NCBI GenBank assembly: GCA_937912185.1
Contig: CALDOH010000060.1
Span: 1 to 8,966, forward strand
Source of the DNA: an uncultured bacterium
Lineage (GTDB): Bacteria; Patescibacteriota; Patescibacteriia; UBA1558; GWA2-36-10
DNA length: 8,966 nt
Reading direction: 5' to 3'
Shown here one piece after another: positions 1 to 7,298 of the stretch (its first letter is position 1; every line of letters begins with the position of its first letter). A program made the translations under genes and the position numbers. Under the pieces are notes generated by a model. That model saw only the letters and a list, made by a program, of their open reading frames with translations, was not told the origin of the DNA and ran no database searches.

Positions 1-105
1 GGAATCAAAATCAACATGATCACCACTTTGTTTTCCTGAAACAAAACCCCTAACACTCGAATCGCGGACAGAGCCTTCTTGAATTTTAAAAGGGTTATTG
101 CCCAT
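1..105 (-). CDS. mrdA: Penicillin-binding protein 2, N-terminal fragment (runs off the window)
   Basis: Only the first 35 codons are present, from an ATG at 105 to the window edge, reading MGNNPFKIQEGSVRDSSVRG and continuing without a stop. The fragment is hydrophilic, as expected for the short cytoplasmic tail before the single membrane anchor of a class B penicillin-binding protein. No transpeptidase motif is visible, so the name rests on position: it follows mreB, mreC and mreD, where mrdA (PBP2, the transpeptidase of lateral wall elongation) is the usual next gene. The opening Asn-Pro-Phe-x-Ile / Glu-Gly-Ser-Val-Arg-Asp pattern also resembles PBP2 starts I recall from CPR genomes. The start lies inside the end of mreD (11-nt overlap), which suggests translational coupling. 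There is no Shine-Dalgarno sequence. Confidence 0.7.
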   Translation of the reverse strand, partial: MGNNPFKIQEGSVRDSSVRGFVSGKQSGDHVDFDS

Positions 106-586
106 GTCGTCTTAGATAAAAATTAAAATACAATAGATGAACTAGTATCACAATAAAACTATTTACACCCATGCCACGTAAAAGTTGCCTCCAGGGTAAA
201 TCGTTGAATTTGTATAGGTCCCAACCAGAAATAAAATTTACTCCCCAAAACATCAACCAAAAGATGATTCCTGACAATAAGGTAAGCAAAACTATAGTTA
301 ATATATTTTTGGAAGTAAGTAGAGTTAATTGTAGGTTCTTTAAAATAAAAATTATTGTTAAATATATAATCGCATGCAAACCAAATACTCCACTCAAGGC
401 GTCAGCAGTTAATCCACAAATAACCGCAAAGCTATAATACAACCAATCATTTTCAACATTAAAATAAACCAACAGACTGGCGATTAAAAAAGGTTGCACA
501 TATTGCCAACCATTATTTATAAAGCCTAGGGTTAAAAAAGAATATGTGGCCAGCAAATACATCAAGATAATGACGATATACCTCAT
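95..586 (-). CDS. mreD: Rod shape-determining protein MreD
   Basis: This is a 163-residue, very hydrophobic protein with about five or six membrane segments, roughly at residues 3-21, 28-43, 49-64, 70-84, 95-118 and 140-156. The GLTADALSGVFGLHA stretch (58-72) matches the small-residue/Asp motif (GL-x-x-D-x-x-S-G-x-x-G-x-x-A) typical of MreD. Length fits the family (about 160-170). MreD is an inner-membrane partner of MreC in the elongasome and has no known enzymatic activity. Its ATG overlaps the mreC stop as ATGA and its 3' end overlaps mrdA, so it sits within one operon. Sequence alone would be a weak basis because MreD diverges fast; synteny makes the call solid. Confidence 0.92.
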   Translation of the reverse strand: MRYIVIILMYLLATYSFLTLGFINNGWQYVQPFLIASLLVYFNVENDWLYYSFAVICGLTADALSGVFGLHAIIYLTIIFILKNLQLTLLTSKNILTIVLLTLLSGIIFWLMFWGVNFISGWDLYKFNDLPWRQLLRGMGVNSFIVILVHLLYFNFYLRRHGQ

Positions 587-1323
587 AATGACGTTATTAT
601 CGCTACTATAGCCAAAGTATCATAGTCAATCAAAGGTGATACTGAGGCATCTTTAAATAATTCACCTTCAGAGAACTGTATCTCCTCTACCTGACCGACT
701 ACTAATCCAGCTGGAATATTTACATCCAAATCAGCTGTTACTACTAAATCATTTTTCTTAATTTCCTGTCCTTGGGGTATATAACTTAAATGCATGGTCA
801 ATCCCAGAGAACCAGAGAGCAAACCAGAAATTTGATGATCAGCACCAATTTTTACACCCAGCTTAGTAAAACGATCAATTAACAAACGTACTTTTGAAGA
901 ATCACTACTAACATCAATTATTCTACCAACAATAATACCATTATTGACCACCACTGCTTGACCCTTTGCTATCCCATCATTGCTACCAATATCCAAAATA
1001 AGGATATTACGATTAACAGGATCATGACTAATTACATTGGCCACAACCAAATTATATTGCTTTTCTTTCTTTAAGTTCAAGAGTTCTTTGAGTTCTTTGT
1101 TCTCGTCAACTAAAGTTTTTAAACGATTATTTTCTGCCAAGAGATCTTTGTAAGCCTCCTGAATATTATCTGGCGGGTTGAGTAATTGAGTAATTGATTT
1201 ATCAGATAAAAGTGTAGATCTAAAAATAGAACCAATATCAAAAATTTGACCATTTTTCAGTAGTATAAAAAAAATGACTGTCACTAATAAAACCAAAAAT
1301 ACTTTTAGATTTTGTCTTAACAT
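583..1323 (-). CDS. mreC: Rod shape-determining protein MreC
   Basis: This 246-residue bitopic membrane protein scaffolds the elongasome between cytoplasmic MreB and external PBP2. Residues 8-22 form a single N-terminal membrane segment. Residues about 52-87 (PDNIQEAYKDLLAENNRLKT onward) are a charged heptad-like coiled coil used for dimerisation. The remainder, from about 90 to 246, is the beta-rich MreC domain, with recognisable NRNILILDIGSNDGIAKGQ (104-122), the NNGIIVGRI strand (127-135) and the NIPAGLVVGQV segment (202-212). Length is slightly short for the family but complete. It begins 11 nt after the mreB stop and ends in an ATGA overlap with mreD. No Shine-Dalgarno motif precedes the ATG, and reinitiation after mreB is plausible. 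Confidence 0.95.
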   Translation of the reverse strand: MLRQNLKVFLVLLVTVIFFILLKNGQIFDIGSIFRSTLLSDKSITQLLNPPDNIQEAYKDLLAENNRLKTLVDENKELKELLNLKKEKQYNLVVANVISHDPVNRNILILDIGSNDGIAKGQAVVVNNGIIVGRIIDVSSDSSKVRLLIDRFTKLGVKIGADHQISGLLSGSLGLTMHLSYIPQGQEIKKNDLVVTADLDVNIPAGLVVGQVEEIQFSEGELFKDASVSPLIDYDTLAIVAIITSL

Positions 1324-1334
1324 AAACTAACTAT

Positions 1335-2387
1335 TTAACGGTAAGCAGAATCTTTGGTTGAGGGCAATAAAATTTCTTTGAGACCTGTCAGATCATCCAA
1401 AACCTTACCTGCACCACGAACAACAGCTGTAAGTGGTTCATCGGTTATATGAACTGGCATTTTAGTTTCTTGAGAGATCAGTTGATCGATACCCTTTAGC
1501 AACGCGCCACCACCAGTGATAACCATACCTTTTTCATATAGGTCAGCCACTAGCTCAGGTGGGGTATTTTCAATAGTAGCTTTGATATTGTCAATAATCA
1601 ATTTTATAGGTCTGATGATAGCCTCTCGGACATTTGCATCAGTAATCTTTATTTCTTTTGGTAGACCAGTCAAAAGATCACGGCCACGCATGATAGTTTC
1701 TATAGGCTTGTCACCTTGCAAAAGTGAACCAACTTGGATTTTTATCCTTTCAGCTGAACGTTCACCAAGTAAAATGTTAAACTTATCACGAGCATATTGA
1801 ATGATTGCCTCATTTAATTTATCACCAGCCAGCTTGAGTGATTTCCAAGATACAACACCACCTAAAGATATAACAGCAATCTCAGTAGTACCACCACCAA
1901 TATCAACTATCATACTTCCTGAAGCCTCTAAAATCGGCAGTCCTGCTCCAATAGCAGCAGCCATTGGTTCTTCTATAAGTAATACTTCTGATGCACCAGC
2001 GCCCATGACTGCATCCTCTACTGCCTTTCTTTCTACTTCAGTAACATCTAGTGGAATAGCAATAACCACTCGAGGGCGAGGTATAAAAGTAAAAGATTCA
2101 CGATGTACTTTCTCAATGAAATGTTTAATCATTTTTTCCGTAACTTCAAAATCAGAAATAATACCATCTACCAGCGGCCGAATAACTGAAATATGAGCTG
2201 GAGTTTTACCAAGCATGATTTTAGCATCTTCACCAACAGCCAAAATCTTGTCATTACGGTTGTTAATAGCTACCACAGAAGGCTCATTGATAACAATGCC
2301 CTGGTCTTTTATATACACCAAAGTATTGGCCGTTCCCAGGTCAATACCCATGTCTTTACTGAAATTTTTGAATAGTTGTTTAAACAT
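1335..2387 (-). CDS. mreB: Rod shape-determining protein MreB (bacterial actin)
   Basis: This 350-residue actin-family ATPase forms membrane-bound filaments that orient wall synthesis. Visible motifs are phosphate-1 DLGTANTLVY (16-25), the EEPMAAAIGAGLP segment with Glu139 (139-151), phosphate-2 DIGGGTTEIAVISLGG (162-177) and the adenosine loop TGGGALLKGID (291-301). The N-terminus MFKQLFKNFSKD looks like the short amphipathic membrane-binding helix seen in many MreBs. Length is normal (usual range about 335-350). It is the first gene of mreBCD-mrdA. The 52-nt gap after proS contains TATTATAAATA directly before the ATG and no Shine-Dalgarno sequence. A promoter there is possible, but I see no good -35 box, so readthrough from proS is not excluded. 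Confidence 0.98.
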   Translation of the reverse strand: MFKQLFKNFSKDMGIDLGTANTLVYIKDQGIVINEPSVVAINNRNDKILAVGEDAKIMLGKTPAHISVIRPLVDGIISDFEVTEKMIKHFIEKVHRESFTFIPRPRVVIAIPLDVTEVERKAVEDAVMGAGASEVLLIEEPMAAAIGAGLPILEASGSMIVDIGGGTTEIAVISLGGVVSWKSLKLAGDKLNEAIIQYARDKFNILLGERSAERIKIQVGSLLQGDKPIETIMRGRDLLTGLPKEIKITDANVREAIIRPIKLIIDNIKATIENTPPELVADLYEKGMVITGGGALLKGIDQLISQETKMPVHITDEPLTAVVRGAGKVLDDLTGLKEILLPSTKDSAYR

Positions 2388-2439
2388 TATTTATAATAAT
2401 TGTCTATATTTCTTACCATTTTTAAGAAGTCTTAGCAAG

Positions 2440-3906
2440 CTAGTAAGTTTTAGCAAATAACACTCTTTGCTTTGAAGGTTTCTGGCTATACACGCAGATA
2501 CCCTTTTCTTTTGCTTGGTCAAAGGGTATGCATCTTATGGTAGCTTTTGTTTCTTGTTTTATTTTTTCTTCAGTCTCTGCACTGCCATCCCAATGAGCTA
2601 AAATGAAGTTATTATTAATAATTTCTTTTTTGAAATCTTCCCAAGTATCCACAGTTTTGGTTTTTTTGGTTCTAAAGTCTAAAGATTTTTTATAAAGCGA
2701 TTCTTGCATATCTTTTAATCCTTGTTTAACAACTTTTACTAGGTCATCAACTCTTACTAAATCTTTCTTACCAATATCACGACGAACGAAAACTACGGAG
2801 CCACTCTCCATTTCTCTTTGTCCTACCTCCAGTCTAATTGGCACACCTTTTTTCTCCCACTCATTATATTTAGCACCGGGGGTCATATTATCTCTAACAT
2901 CAATTTCAATTTCTTTAACTCCTAACTTTATTTTTTTAACAAAGCTTAATAATTTAGTATTATCTTCTTTATCTTTAAGAATGGGAATAATGACTACTTT
3001 GATAGGAGCAATCTCTGGTGGCAATACCAATCCCTTGTCATCACTATGAGTCATTATCAAACCACCAATAATCCTAGTACTCATTCCCCAGCTAGTTTGC
3101 CAGGCGTATTGAATCTTCTCATTTTTATCAGTATATTTTGTATCAAAGGCTTTGGCAAAATTTTGGCCCAAATTATGGGAAGTAGCAGCCTGAAGGGCCT
3201 TGCCATCTTGCATCATGGCTTCAATGGTATAAGTATGCAATGCGCCGGCAAATTTTTCACTCTCAGATTTTTTACCAGCTACTACACTCATAGCTAATTT
3301 TTTTTCTACCAGTTCCACATAAACCTTCAACATTTTCTTGGCTTCTTTTTCTGCTTCTGCCTTACTCGCATGACAAGTATGACCTTCTTGCCACAAAAAC
3401 TCAGAAGTACGCAAAAATGGTCTTGTACGCATTTCCCAACGCACAACATTTGCCCATTGATTTATCAAAACTGGTAAATCACGCCAAGATTTTATCCATC
3501 TTGAAAAACTATCATTTATAATGGTCTCTGAAGTAGGGCGGATAATCAATTCCTCTTCCAATTTAGCAGTATCATCTACTATAATATTTCCCTGACCATC
3601 ATTTTTTAATCTATAATGAGTAACTACTGCACATTCTTTAGCAAATCCTTCCACATGCGAAGCTTCTTTATTAAAAAAAGATTTTGGAATTAGCAGCGGA
3701 AAATACATATTTTTATGCCCGGTAGCTTTTATCTTTTTATCCAAAAAAATTTTGACATTCTCCCAGATAGCATAACCATATGGCTTTATGACCATAGCTC
3801 CTTTTACTGGGCTAGTTTCTGCTAGGTCTGCTGCCTTTATTATATCCAAATACCATTGTGAATAATCCTCTGCTCTAGAGGTAATTTCATTGTTTTTATT
3901 ACTCAT
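2440..3906 (-). CDS. proS: Prolyl-tRNA synthetase, archaeal/eukaryotic-type (ProS type 3)
   Basis: This enzyme of 488 residues charges tRNA-Pro with proline in the cytoplasm. It is the short type without the editing insertion found between motifs 2 and 3 in typical bacterial ProRS. Diagnostic segments include [20 protein letters not shown] (31-50), RPTSET (123-128), [20 protein letters not shown] (156-175), [20 protein letters not shown] (271-290) and [11 protein letters not shown] (291-301). An anticodon-binding domain follows from about 302 to 400. The C-terminal domain ends in RVLFAKTY, and a terminal Tyr is characteristic of this type. Compared from memory with Thermus ProRS, only Cys471 of the four zinc-ligand cysteines remains; the others align with Trp, Glu and Ser. 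The ATG follows the stop of the upstream 94-residue gene after a single base, so coupling is likely. Confidence 0.97.
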   Translation of the reverse strand: MSNKNNEITSRAEDYSQWYLDIIKAADLAETSPVKGAMVIKPYGYAIWENVKIFLDKKIKATGHKNMYFPLLIPKSFFNKEASHVEGFAKECAVVTHYRLKNDGQGNIIVDDTAKLEEELIIRPTSETIINDSFSRWIKSWRDLPVLINQWANVVRWEMRTRPFLRTSEFLWQEGHTCHASKAEAEKEAKKMLKVYVELVEKKLAMSVVAGKKSESEKFAGALHTYTIEAMMQDGKALQAATSHNLGQNFAKAFDTKYTDKNEKIQYAWQTSWGMSTRIIGGLIMTHSDDKGLVLPPEIAPIKVVIIPILKDKEDNTKLLSFVKKIKLGVKEIEIDVRDNMTPGAKYNEWEKKGVPIRLEVGQREMESGSVVFVRRDIGKKDLVRVDDLVKVVKQGLKDMQESLYKKSLDFRTKKTKTVDTWEDFKKEIINNNFILAHWDGSAETEEKIKQETKATIRCIPFDQAKEKGICVYSQKPSKQRVLFAKTY

Positions 3907-3907
3907 A

Positions 3908-4192
3908 TTATTTACTTAAAAAATTTATAATTCGTTCCTTTTCCTGATCTAGCGCTTGATTATTTTCATAATCTCCGCTATGAGCAGTCTGACCATGATA
4001 ACAAACACCTTTTTGATCAAGGTGAAGAGCTGCTTCTAAGCCAGAACCAACTTCTTTGAGGTAAATATGAAACCGCGGGAATTGGTTACTACCCAAGCGA
4101 CGAATAAAACTTTCATTTTTTGGATGTGGGTGATAACCCAAATGTCGCATGGTATTCAATCTGTTTTCTTTTGTCTCTAAAGTAAATTTCAT
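3908..4192 (-). CDS. Conserved small protein of unknown function (94 aa)
   Basis: I do not recognise a named family. The protein has 94 residues, no signal peptide and no membrane segment, and looks soluble. It has three His-containing blocks: PRFHIYLKE (39-47), LHLDQKG (56-62) and [11 protein letters not shown] (65-75), plus HLGYHPHPK near the N-terminus (17-25). A charged helix, [12 protein letters not shown], closes it (81-92). I recall similar small proteins with an HLDQK / AHSGEY pattern in other CPR genomes, but this is memory, not a search. A single domain of about three or four strands and one helix is plausible. It lies 100 nt after rseP and one base before proS. The start codon follows directly on AACGGG, part of a repeated sequence. 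Coding potential is supported by the tight junction with proS and the ordered motifs. Confidence 0.8.
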   Translation of the reverse strand: MKFTLETKENRLNTMRHLGYHPHPKNESFIRRLGSNQFPRFHIYLKEVGSGLEAALHLDQKGVCYHGQTAHSGDYENNQALDQEKERIINFLSK

Positions 4193-4200
4193 CCCGTTAA
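4191..4200 (-). repeat. Third copy of the inverted-repeat arm, at the start codon of the 94-aa gene
   Basis: The 10-mer ATCCCGTTAA at 4191-4200 is identical to 4265-4274. On the coding strand it reads TTAACGGGAT, and its last two bases are the first two of the ATG of the 94-residue gene. The opposite arm at 4279-4288 could pair with it over about nine bases, competing with the local hairpin. TATAAA lies just upstream (4204-4209, minus strand) and is a possible -10 box for a nearly leaderless transcript, without a convincing -35. Confidence 0.55.
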
Positions 4201-4263
4201 AAATTTATATTGCTAAACATGGAGAAAAGCACTAGTTAAACGTTTTCCATTTCTCAATCTGTT

Positions 4264-4288
4264 AATCCCGTTAATTTATAACGGGATT
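4264..4288. repeat. Perfect 10-bp inverted repeat downstream of rseP
   Basis: The arms AATCCCGTTA (4264-4273) and TAACGGGATT (4279-4288) are exact reverse complements around a 5-nt ATTTA spacer. On the minus strand this hairpin begins five bases after the rseP stop codon. No T-run follows on either strand, so it is not a classical intrinsic terminator. It may protect the 3' end, bind a protein, or act with the extra arm copy at 4191-4200. Confidence 0.85.
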
Positions 4289-4292
4289 CATC

Positions 4293-5396
4293 TTAAATTA
4301 AATTCTTGAAAAAATCTAAAATATTAGAACTATATTTACTAATATCTCTAAAGGTGACAAAAACCAATAAAACTAGCAATAAAATAAAACCACTATTGTG
4401 AATAATATTTTCTATTTTTTCACTAAGTTTTTTTCTAGTAGCCGCTTCCGCTAATATAAATAAAAGTCTACCGCCATCTAAAGCTGGAAATGGTAATATA
4501 TTTATAATACCCAAATTTATAGATAAGATAGCAGCAAACTGCAGTACCTGTAACCAACCCATCTTAACAACCTGCCCAGTAATAACTGCTACACCGACTG
4601 GACCAGAAACTTCATTAGCCAACTCACCACCAGTAAATAAGCTGGCTATAATTAGACCAAAAGCTTCAAGGACTCGCCAAATTAATATACCAGTAGTACT
4701 CAAACCTCGCCAAATACTTTCAAATATGTTGTATTTTATGACTCCAGTATCGAGCATGCTAATACCCAAAAGTTGATGATCATATCCCTCTAATTGTGCT
4801 GGAGTGACTTTAAATTCTATTTGCTCACCACGACGATCTACCAAAATAATTATTTCAGAATCAATATTTTCCACAACCTCTTCATAGACTGCATCTGAAT
4901 CCAAAAAGTTCTGATCATTTATAGTGAGTATCTTGTCCCCCATCTCAATACCAACTAAATCAGCTGGGCTTTCTTCCAAAACTTCAGCAATAACTACTGC
5001 CCTATCACTAACTCGATCCATTGGTGTATCTTGATTGATTGACTGTGGTAGACCAAAGAAAAAACCAATAGATAATAAAACAAAAGCTAGAAAAAAATTC
5101 ATCAAAACACCTGCTGATAAAATCAGAGATTTTTTCCAGGCCATTTGACCAGCAAAACTCTTCGGATCATCGGCATCACCACCTGATTCACCACGAATTT
5201 TTACAAAACCGCCGATTGGTATCCAGTTTATAGAATAAACCACGTCACCTTTTTTGACAGAAAACATCTTTGGTGGAAAACCAATACCAAACTCTTCGAC
5301 GTCCACTCCCATTTTTCTAGCAGTAATAAAATGACCTAGTTCATGAACTAAGATAAGTACTCCCAATATTAAAACAAAGGCTATAATTGTTGTCAT
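4293..5396 (-). CDS. rseP: RseP-like site-2 metalloprotease (M50), single PDZ
   Basis: This 367-residue intramembrane zinc protease has HELGH at 18-22 in the first membrane helix (two zinc-ligand His and the catalytic Glu19). NILPFPALDGG lies at 299-309 in a later helix, with Asp307 as third ligand. GVLMN (96-100) gives the GxxxN motif of the family and SGPVGVA (264-270) is another conserved segment. One PDZ domain spans about 130-210, with SPADLVGIEMGDKILTINDQ (143-162) as its core. The final membrane segment lies at about 335-349. One PDZ rather than two is usual outside Proteobacteria. Its substrates cannot be told from sequence; relatives cut anti-sigma factors or remnant signal peptides. 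It starts six nt after frr, so the two are probably cotranscribed, and a hairpin follows its stop. Confidence 0.95.
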   Translation of the reverse strand: MTTIIAFVLILGVLILVHELGHFITARKMGVDVEEFGIGFPPKMFSVKKGDVVYSINWIPIGGFVKIRGESGGDADDPKSFAGQMAWKKSLILSAGVLMNFFLAFVLLSIGFFFGLPQSINQDTPMDRVSDRAVVIAEVLEESPADLVGIEMGDKILTINDQNFLDSDAVYEEVVENIDSEIIILVDRRGEQIEFKVTPAQLEGYDHQLLGISMLDTGVIKYNIFESIWRGLSTTGILIWRVLEAFGLIIASLFTGGELANEVSGPVGVAVITGQVVKMGWLQVLQFAAILSINLGIINILPFPALDGGRLLFILAEAATRKKLSEKIENIIHNSGFILLLVLLVFVTFRDISKYSSNILDFFKNLI

Positions 5397-5402
5397 AAAA
5401 TT

Positions 5403-5957
5403 TTAAATTGTCATTATTTCTTTTTCTTTATCTTGACCGACTTCTTTTATCTTCTCGTTGTAATCCTTGGTCATAGTATCCAAATCTTTAAGGGCTTGAA
5501 ACCTATCATCCTCGGTAATTTCTTTACTCTTTTCCAAAGACACCACATCTTCTTTTATCTTCTCTCTTTGACTACGCAAGGCAATCCTAGCTTCTTCCAA
5601 TTTCTTGTGCAGAATTTTTACCAATTCTTTACGACTTTCCTCAGTCAAAGAAGGAAAATTTAATCTAACCATATCACCATCAACCACTGGATTAACATTG
5701 AGGTCTGATGACTGCAAAGCCCTCTCAATGTCTTTGAGGATACTTTTATCCCAAGGCTTAATGGCAATAGTCTGAGGCTCAGGTGAACTGATTGCTGCCA
5801 ACTGTAGCAATTCTGAACTAGTACCATAAGATTCTATTAGAATTTTTTCTACCAAGCTAGGAGAAATACGTCCAGTCCGTAAAGATCCTATATCACTCTT
5901 TAAAAATTCTATAGTCTTTTCGTAGTGTTCTTTGCTCTTTTCTATGATTGTATGCAT
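5403..5957 (-). CDS. frr: Ribosome recycling factor
   Basis: This protein of 184 residues (usual length about 185) splits post-termination ribosomes together with EF-G in the cytoplasm. It shows the two-domain layout: helical domain I from residues 1-30 and 104-184, interrupted by beta domain II at about 31-103. Conserved landmarks are LRTGRISPSLVEKI (26-39), the IKPWDKSILKDIERAL segment (66-81), FPSLTEESRKELVK (101-114) and the arginines of EEARIALRSQRE (121-132). The gene follows the lipoprotein stop by 12 nt and precedes rseP by 6 nt. A perfect TATAAT lies six bases before its ATG, but with no clear -35 partner. Confidence 0.98.
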   Translation of the reverse strand: MHTIIEKSKEHYEKTIEFLKSDIGSLRTGRISPSLVEKILIESYGTSSELLQLAAISSPEPQTIAIKPWDKSILKDIERALQSSDLNVNPVVDGDMVRLNFPSLTEESRKELVKILHKKLEEARIALRSQREKIKEDVVSLEKSKEITEDDRFQALKDLDTMTKDYNEKIKEVGQDKEKEIMTI

Positions 5958-5963
5958 ATTTTT

Positions 5964-5969
5964 ATTATA
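5964..5969 (-). promoter_or_regulatory. Possible -10 box for frr
   Basis: TATAAT on the minus strand, immediately after the lipoprotein stop codon and six bases before the frr ATG. The best -35 candidate, TTAGGA at 18-nt spacing, is poor. If used, the transcript would be essentially leaderless. In DNA this AT-rich a chance match is quite possible. Confidence 0.25.
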
Positions 5970-7247
5970 CTATTTGATTTGATAAGCTCCTAAATATAGA
6001 AATTTATTGTCAGGTGAAAACTCCAAAACTCTAGCGGTAAAATTGGTAGGTAAAGGACTAATATTCCAATTTACACCACCATCAAGTGAATGATATAGAG
6101 CGTTGCCAGTTCCATAAATAATTTCTTTGGTATTTCTAGGATTAACAACGGCTGAATAAACATTATCAGTAGCCTTTGGAGTAAGTAAACTAATTTCTTT
6201 CCAAAGACCACCTTGCACATCTTCTCCGTCTGGACCAGTGGTATATACTGTCTCCCAGGTCAATCTATGGACACCAAGTCGATTAGCATAAATAATAGCA
6301 TCTTCGATTGTTTTATCTGAATCAAGCGACATGGCCATCTTAGAACCACCTATAGCATTAAATTTCTTGTATTTATATTGCTGAGCAAAGGCCTTGTATT
6401 CCTCATCTGTCATCTCTCGACGCATTCTAGCTTCAGTCTTTTCAACCAATGCTATAAAGACAGCCTCTTCATCTATTTCTGCCTGATCAACATCTTGCTC
6501 CATTACATCATCCCAGGTTTCTCCTTGATCACCGCTTCTAAAAACACCCTTACCTTGAGTAGCCACCCAAAGTATGTCTGGATTGTGATGGTTTTGAACT
6601 ATTATCTTTTTAATATAATTATCTAAACGCATCTTTACATCCCAAGACCAACCATAGTCAGCACTCTTTAGAATAGATCCACCAGAAGTACCAGCATAAA
6701 CAATATTATTCCTCTTGGCATCAACAGTTAAGGCAGTAATAAATTGTCCAGCCCTAGCTTCAAAATAAACTGGTTCCCAATGACGTGAACAATCTTCGGA
6801 CTTATAAATATTATTATGCAGAGCCGCATAAATCGTACAACTGCGTTGTGGATCAACCGCAATAGCATTGACCGTTCCTTTTAAGGGTAAGGTATTGAAC
6901 CAACCTTCGCCATAGTCGTAACTATAGAAAATACCCTCATTTTGCGTACCAACGTAAACTGCAGTCTCATCCTGAGGATCAAGCGCAATGGTGGTAATAT
7001 TAGAAACATCAAAACTCAAATTTTGTTCGCCGGCTGTATAGATAGTTGTCACTTTTTCCCAGGTAGCACCTAGGTCTTCACTTCTAAATAAACCACCTTG
7101 TGGCGGCAATTGATCTTGAGGCGCTTGTTTAGGACGAACACCAAAAACACATCCAGACAAGACCACTGGTAGAATTAAGGTTAGAATAACCAATCTCTTT
7201 GATATTTTTTGTTTTAGCATCCCGTAGGCTTTTTTATTTTTTTGCAT
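5970..7247 (-). CDS. Predicted lipoprotein with BNR/Asp-box beta-propeller (Ycf48-like)
   Basis: The first 33 residues form a lipoprotein signal peptide: basic n-region, hydrophobic LVILTLILPVVL, then the lipobox LSGC with Cys33 as lipidation site, so the mature protein should sit on the outer face of the membrane. Six Asp-box repeats (S-x-D-x-G-x-x-W) follow: 56-63, 109-116, 150-157 (degenerate, CS for xG), 195-202, 238-245 and 387-394, indicating a beta-propeller related to Ycf48 and sortilin-type BNR proteins. Between the fifth and sixth repeats lies a long, charged, helical-looking insert (about 250-345). No catalytic residues are evident, so a binding or scaffolding role is likely, but the ligand is unknown. 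An in-frame ATG at 7220 (residue 10) would give a tidier signal peptide and is a good alternative start. An inverted repeat lies upstream. Confidence 0.88.
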   Translation of the reverse strand: MQKNKKAYGMLKQKISKRLVILTLILPVVLSGCVFGVRPKQAPQDQLPPQGGLFRSEDLGATWEKVTTIYTAGEQNLSFDVSNITTIALDPQDETAVYVGTQNEGIFYSYDYGEGWFNTLPLKGTVNAIAVDPQRSCTIYAALHNNIYKSEDCSRHWEPVYFEARAGQFITALTVDAKRNNIVYAGTSGGSILKSADYGWSWDVKMRLDNYIKKIIVQNHHNPDILWVATQGKGVFRSGDQGETWDDVMEQDVDQAEIDEEAVFIALVEKTEARMRREMTDEEYKAFAQQYKYKKFNAIGGSKMAMSLDSDKTIEDAIIYANRLGVHRLTWETVYTTGPDGEDVQGGLWKEISLLTPKATDNVYSAVVNPRNTKEIIYGTGNALYHSLDGGVNWNISPLPTNFTARVLEFSPDNKFLYLGAYQIK

Positions 7248-7265
7248 ATTTTTTTATTATCGCTC

Positions 7266-7291
7266 CCCGTTTTATATTACATTTTAACGGG
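7266..7291. repeat. CCCGTT/AACGGG inverted repeat before the lipoprotein gene
   Basis: CCCGTT (7266-7271) and AACGGG (7286-7291) form a 6-bp inverted repeat around a 14-nt AT-only-like spacer, in the 51-nt gap between the displaced holB tail and the lipoprotein gene. The arms share their core with the repeat after rseP (4264-4288). On the minus strand the downstream arm directly follows TATAAA, a possible -10 box. The stem is short and lacks a T-run, so terminator function is unlikely. Confidence 0.5.
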
Positions 7292-7298
7292 ACACGTA

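Noticed and set aside
171..437. Plus-strand open frame opposite mreD
   Set aside because: Low-complexity translation with no domain, lying entirely over the well-supported mreD gene.
1516..2196. Plus-strand open frames opposite mreB
   Set aside because: They are antisense to a strongly conserved gene and show no recognisable motifs. They exist because mreB codon usage leaves few stops on the opposite strand.
2388..2439. Terminator or structured RNA between proS and mreB
   Set aside because: Only very weak, interrupted pairing around CTTAGCAAGCTAG and no T-tract. The gap is short and AT-rich with nothing else to support a structure.
4264..4288. The inverted repeat after rseP as a classical intrinsic terminator
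   Set aside because: The stem is perfect, but only four of its ten pairs are G-C and no T-run follows on either strand.
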